The notes below the pieces were generated by a model that saw only the letters and a list, made by a program, of their open reading frames with translations, ran no database searches and was not told the origin of the DNA. Positions 61,368-64,000 of a DNA stretch of 64,000 bases are shown piece after piece. Where the stretch lies: the NCBI GenBank assembly GCA_036500145.1, contig DASYCO010000012.1, forward strand, positions 3,283 to 67,282, in the 5' to 3' direction. Each line of letters starts with the position of its first letter. Within the stretch, counting starts at the first letter, position 1. A program made the translations under genes and the position numbers. This stretch comes from CAMAVH01 sp036500145 (GTDB lineage Bacteria; Pseudomonadota; Alphaproteobacteria; SMXQ01).

Positions 61368-61853
61368 TCAGGGGCGGATCACCCTGTGCATATCCAGCAC
61401 CAATCCCCGGTGCCCCGCCTGGCAGAGCATGTCGTGGACCTGGCCCCGGTGGTGGGTCTGGTGGTTGAAGAAATGGGCGAACAGCAGATTCTTGGGATCC
61501 TCCATCTCGCGCCCCTCGTTATTTACGTAGCGGACGCTGCCGGCCAGGTCGGCCAGGGCGATCCCGGCGGCGAAGGCGTCGATGCGGGCATCCTCCCGGC
61601 GGCGCGCCTCCCGCAGCGCGGCAAAGTCCGCATAGAGCTCGGCGCCCAGTTCCGTGGAGGGCATCGGCTTGCCCTCGAAGCGGTTCAGCCAGATGCGGTC
61701 GCCGACCATGATGTGGTTGAGCGTGCCATGGATGCTGCGGAAGAACGCCCCGCGGTCCTGCCGGCGCTCCGCGTCGCTCAAGACGGCGCAGGCGTCGTAG
61801 AGCCGTTCGTTGGCCAGGCGGTTGTAGAGGGCCAAGGTGCGGAAATGATCCAT
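61368..61853 (-). CDS. DinB family protein
   Basis: A 161-residue four-helix DinB/YfiT-fold protein. The metal-ligand histidines are in HGTLNHIMVGDRIWLNRF (near residue 47) and in HFFNHQTHHRGQVHDML (near 132-140). The family includes thiol transferases and damage-induced proteins, but most have no known substrate. It lies 37 bases after the OsmC gene on the same strand, so both may be one redox or thiol-stress operon. Confidence 0.9.
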   Translation of the reverse strand: MDHFRTLALYNRLANERLYDACAVLSDAERRQDRGAFFRSIHGTLNHIMVGDRIWLNRFEGKPMPSTELGAELYADFAALREARRREDARIDAFAAGIALADLAGSVRYVNNEGREMEDPKNLLFAHFFNHQTHHRGQVHDMLCQAGHRGLVLDMHRVIRP

Positions 61854-61890
61854 GACATGCTCTCTCGGCTGAACTGATGCGCGGCCGGAC

Positions 61891-62307
61891 TTACGCGACG
61901 CGCGTCTCGATGACCTTGTCGGTCGCCATCAGCAATTTATGCATCGGGCACTTGCCGGCAATCTCGACGAGCTTGGCGCGCTCCTCGTCCGTCAGCGGGC
62001 CGTCGACGTGGATGACGCGGTCGAACTGGTCGTGCGACGCGCCCGTCTCGTCCTTCATGCGCCGGTAGCCGACGTCGACGCGGATGGGCCCGAGCGCCCA
62101 CTTCTTGTAGGCGGCATAGGCGCGCAAGGTCATCGAGGTGCAGGAGCCGAGGCTGGCGAGCATGAAGCCGATGGGCGACGGGCCGCTGTCGTTGCCGCCG
62201 ACCTCGACCGGCTCGTCGGACGCCAAGACATGGTCGCCGATCTCGACGCGCTGGGCGAACTTGCCCGTCCCCGTCTCGCTTACCGTGACGTACCCTTGCG
62301 TGGCCAT
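61891..62307 (-). CDS. OsmC family protein
   Basis: A 138-residue OsmC/Ohr-fold protein. The two reactive cysteines are in LGSCTSMTLRAYA (near residue 56) and GKCPMHKLL (near 119), the usual pair for reducing organic hydroperoxides. GNDSGPSPIGFMLASLGSC is typical of the YhfA-like/OsmC branch rather than Ohr. Divergent from the Nudix gene. Confidence 0.92.
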   Translation of the reverse strand: MATQGYVTVSETGTGKFAQRVEIGDHVLASDEPVEVGGNDSGPSPIGFMLASLGSCTSMTLRAYAAYKKWALGPIRVDVGYRRMKDETGASHDQFDRVIHVDGPLTDEERAKLVEIAGKCPMHKLLMATDKVIETRVA

Positions 62308-62393
62308 CTCGAACTCCCGAAGCTATGAGGCAGAGCAGACAGTAACAGCCCCGCCTGCCCGTTTCGCCGCACAAATCCGTCAACGCGGCAATC

Positions 62394-62423
62394 TTGCCCC
62401 GCGGCGGCCATTGGCGCGATAAT
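62394..62423 (+). promoter_or_regulatory. Possible promoter of the Nudix gene
   Basis: TTGCCC (62394-62399) and GATAAT (62418-62423) with an 18-base spacer, giving an expected start near 62430 and a leader of about 36 bases. The -10 matches five of six bases; the -35 is weaker. Confidence 0.35.
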
Positions 62424-62465
62424 GGCGGCGCGATTGCCCTTTTCTCCTTCCCCGTCAGAACGAAC

Positions 62466-63104
62466 ATGACTGCCGTCCACAAGCCGTTCAGCGACATGCA
62501 GCTCGACGGCGTCGAGATCGTCGCCCGCGAGGAGCTGTTCCTCGGCTATTTCCGCGTCGACCGCTATCGCCTGCGCCACCGGCTGTTCGCCGGCGGCATG
62601 AGCGGCGAGATCATGCGCGAGATCTTCGAGCGCGGCCACGCCGCCGGCGTGCTGCCCTACGATCCGGTTCGCGACGAAGTGGTGCTGATCGAGCAGTTCC
62701 GGCCGGGCGCGCTCGCCGCCGGCTTCCATCCCTGGCTGATCGAGCCGGTCGCCGGCATCATCGACGCCGGCGAGACCGTGGAAGAGGTCGTGCGCCGCGA
62801 GGCCCGCGAGGAATCGGGCTGCGACATCGCCGACCTCGTCCTCATGCACCATTACCTGACCAGCCCCGGCGGCACCTCGGAAAGCTGCGCGCTGTTCTGC
62901 GGCCGGGTCGATTCCAGCCGGGCCGGCGGCCTGCACGGCGCAGCCGACGAAGGCGAGGACATCCGGGTCATGGCCGTGTCGGCGGCGCAGGCCATCGCCT
63001 GGCTCGACGAAGGGCGCGTGAACAACGCCCTGACCATCATCGCGCTGCAATGGCTCGCCCTGAACCGCGACAAACTGCGCGCAAGCTGGACGAAAAGCGC
63101 CTGA
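62466..63104 (+). CDS. nudF: Nudix hydrolase, ADP-ribose pyrophosphatase type
   Basis: A 212-residue hydrolase. The Nudix box is complete (GIIDAGETVEEVVRREAREESGC, near residues 98-120), and the upstream LIEQFRPGALAAGFHPWLIEPVAG and downstream YLTSPGGTSESCALFCG are diagnostic of ADP-ribose/nucleotide-sugar pyrophosphatases like NudF. ATG 62466 matches the conserved start; the open frame from 62394 is an extension with no family match. It hydrolyses ADP-ribose to AMP and ribose phosphate. Confidence 0.92.
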   Translation: MTAVHKPFSDMQLDGVEIVAREELFLGYFRVDRYRLRHRLFAGGMSGEIMREIFERGHAAGVLPYDPVRDEVVLIEQFRPGALAAGFHPWLIEPVAGIIDAGETVEEVVRREAREESGCDIADLVLMHHYLTSPGGTSESCALFCGRVDSSRAGGLHGAADEGEDIRVMAVSAAQAIAWLDEGRVNNALTIIALQWLALNRDKLRASWTKSA

Positions 63105-63201
63105 CTTGATCCCCGCCCCCCCTGCCGGTACTCTCCAATCCACGACGCAGCCGAGGGAAACCCAGGCTTTTTCCATAACAAGATTGTAGAACTCGGTTCT
63201 C

Positions 63202-64000
63202 ATGGACATTCGTAACGGCTTCCTCGGCACCATCGGCAAGACGCCGCTCATTCGCCTGCGCAAGGCTTCCGACGACACCGGCTGCGAAATATACGGCAAG
63301 GCCGAATTCCTCAATCCAGGCGGCTCGGTCAAGGACCGCGCGGCGCTCTTCATCATCCGCGACGCCGAGCGGCGCGGCGTGCTGAAGCCGGGCGGCGTCA
63401 TCGTCGAAGGCACGGCCGGCAACACCGGCATCGGCCTGGCGTTGGTCGGCAACGCGCGCGGCTATCGTTCGGTCATCGTGATCCCCGAGACGCAGAGCCA
63501 GGAAAAGAAGGACATGCTGCGACTGTGCGGCGCGGAGCTGATCGAAGTGCCGGCCGTGCCCTACTCCGACCCGAACAACTATGTGAGATATTCCGGCCGC
63601 CTCGCCGAAGAACTGGCCGCCAAGGAGCCCAATGGCGCCGTCTGGGCCAACCAGTTCGACAATATCGCCAACCGCATGGCGCACGTCGAAGGCACCGGCC
63701 CCGAGATCTGGCGCCAGACGGACGGCAAGGTCGACGGTTTCGTCTGCGCCGTCGGCACGGGCGGCACGCTGGCCGGCACCGGCCTGGCCCTCAAGGATCG
63801 CAGCAGCAAGGTCGTCATCGCCATCGCCGACCCGATGGGCGCCTCGCTCTACAATTACTACAAGAACGGCGAGCTGAAGGCCGAGGGCACCTCGATCACT
63901 GAAGGCATCGGCCAGGGCCGCATCACCAAGAATCTCGAAGGCGCGCCGATCGACGAAGCCTTTCAGGTGACGGACGAAGAAGCCCTGCCCGTCGTGTTCG
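63202..64000 (+). CDS. cysK: Cysteine synthase A (3' end outside window)
   Basis: The frame is open from ATG 63202 to the end of the window, giving 266 residues of a roughly 330-residue PLP enzyme. The PLP lysine is K44 in NPGGSVKDRA, EGTAGNTGIGLAL is the substrate loop, and VGTGGTLAGTG binds the cofactor phosphate. The later TEGIGQGRITKNL matches the O-acetylserine sulfhydrylase group in alphaproteobacteria. It makes cysteine from O-acetylserine and sulfide, which also supplies SufS. The gene is cut by the window edge. Confidence 0.92.
   Translation, partial: MDIRNGFLGTIGKTPLIRLRKASDDTGCEIYGKAEFLNPGGSVKDRAALFIIRDAERRGVLKPGGVIVEGTAGNTGIGLALVGNARGYRSVIVIPETQSQEKKDMLRLCGAELIEVPAVPYSDPNNYVRYSGRLAEELAAKEPNGAVWANQFDNIANRMAHVEGTGPEIWRQTDGKVDGFVCAVGTGGTLAGTGLALKDRSSKVVIAIADPMGASLYNYYKNGELKAEGTSITEGIGQGRITKNLEGAPIDEAFQVTDEEALPVVF

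Overview
The window looks like a chromosomal segment of a very GC-rich alphaproteobacterium, most likely of the Rhodospirillales or a nearby order. The suf operon order (Rrf2 regulator, sufB, C, D, S, U, T, A), the many orphan solute-binding proteins of the TTT, TAXI and ABC types, the UbiD and FAH catabolic genes and a 'gacccgag' inverted intergenic repeat all fit that assignment. I call 63 protein genes, two of them cut by the window edges. I see no rRNA, tRNA, CRISPR array, insertion sequence or phage gene. Coding density is very high, and neighbours often overlap by 1 or 4 bases, which marks operons clearly.

Layout. 1-2.6 kb: a catabolic trio (amidohydrolase end, FAH-family hydrolase, MDR oxidoreductase). 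2.7-3.9 kb: a Bcr/CflA drug exporter. 4.0-10.8 kb: the complete SUF Fe-S assembly operon behind a strikingly IscR-type operator. 10.8-13.1 kb: an inverted repeat, a secreted epoxide-hydrolase-like enzyme and DusA. 13.2-18.1 kb: a complete branched-chain amino acid ABC transporter, with livK facing livFGMH. 18.2-20.6 kb: a two-gene betaine/ergothioneine-type ABC transporter with a permease-binding protein fusion. 20.6-24.3 kb: a zinc-type uptake operon (porin, binding protein, permease, DUF2946-like protein) with a Zur-like box but no ATPase gene. 24.3-33.9 kb: small stress, redox and regulator genes, including two divergent promoter regions with clear operators (TetR/MFS and AKR/LysR). 34-36.7 kb: photolyase and an LhgO-like oxidase.

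36.7-40.8 kb reads as a phosphate-starvation lipid-remodelling block. A metallophosphoesterase of the PlcP type and an Agt-type glycosyltransferase form an operon behind a near-perfect Pho box. A lipid kinase is divergent from it, and a CHAD (polyphosphate-binding type) protein is convergent. 40.8-43.5 kb holds a RidA protein with a histone-like basic tail and TypA/BipA.

43.7-56.0 kb is the most unusual part. It encodes a lipoprotein that fuses TPR repeats, a Gly/Ser-rich linker and a secretin domain, with no other secretion gene near it, followed by an exported pentapeptide-repeat protein. Convergent to these is a tightly overlapping operon of a membrane sensor, a sensor-MFS fusion and a Tat-exported ABC-type binding protein that lacks a transporter. 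Divergent from that operon is a phosphorelay set: CHASE3-PAS hybrid kinase with two receivers, a lone receiver and an Hpt protein. My inference is that the binding protein, the sensors and the MFS module form a ligand-sensing membrane complex that feeds this phosphorelay. The rest (56-64 kb) holds a YheS-type ABC-F protein, a TctC-type binding protein, a UbiD decarboxylase with its catalytic triad visible, DinB, OsmC and Nudix proteins and the start of cysK.
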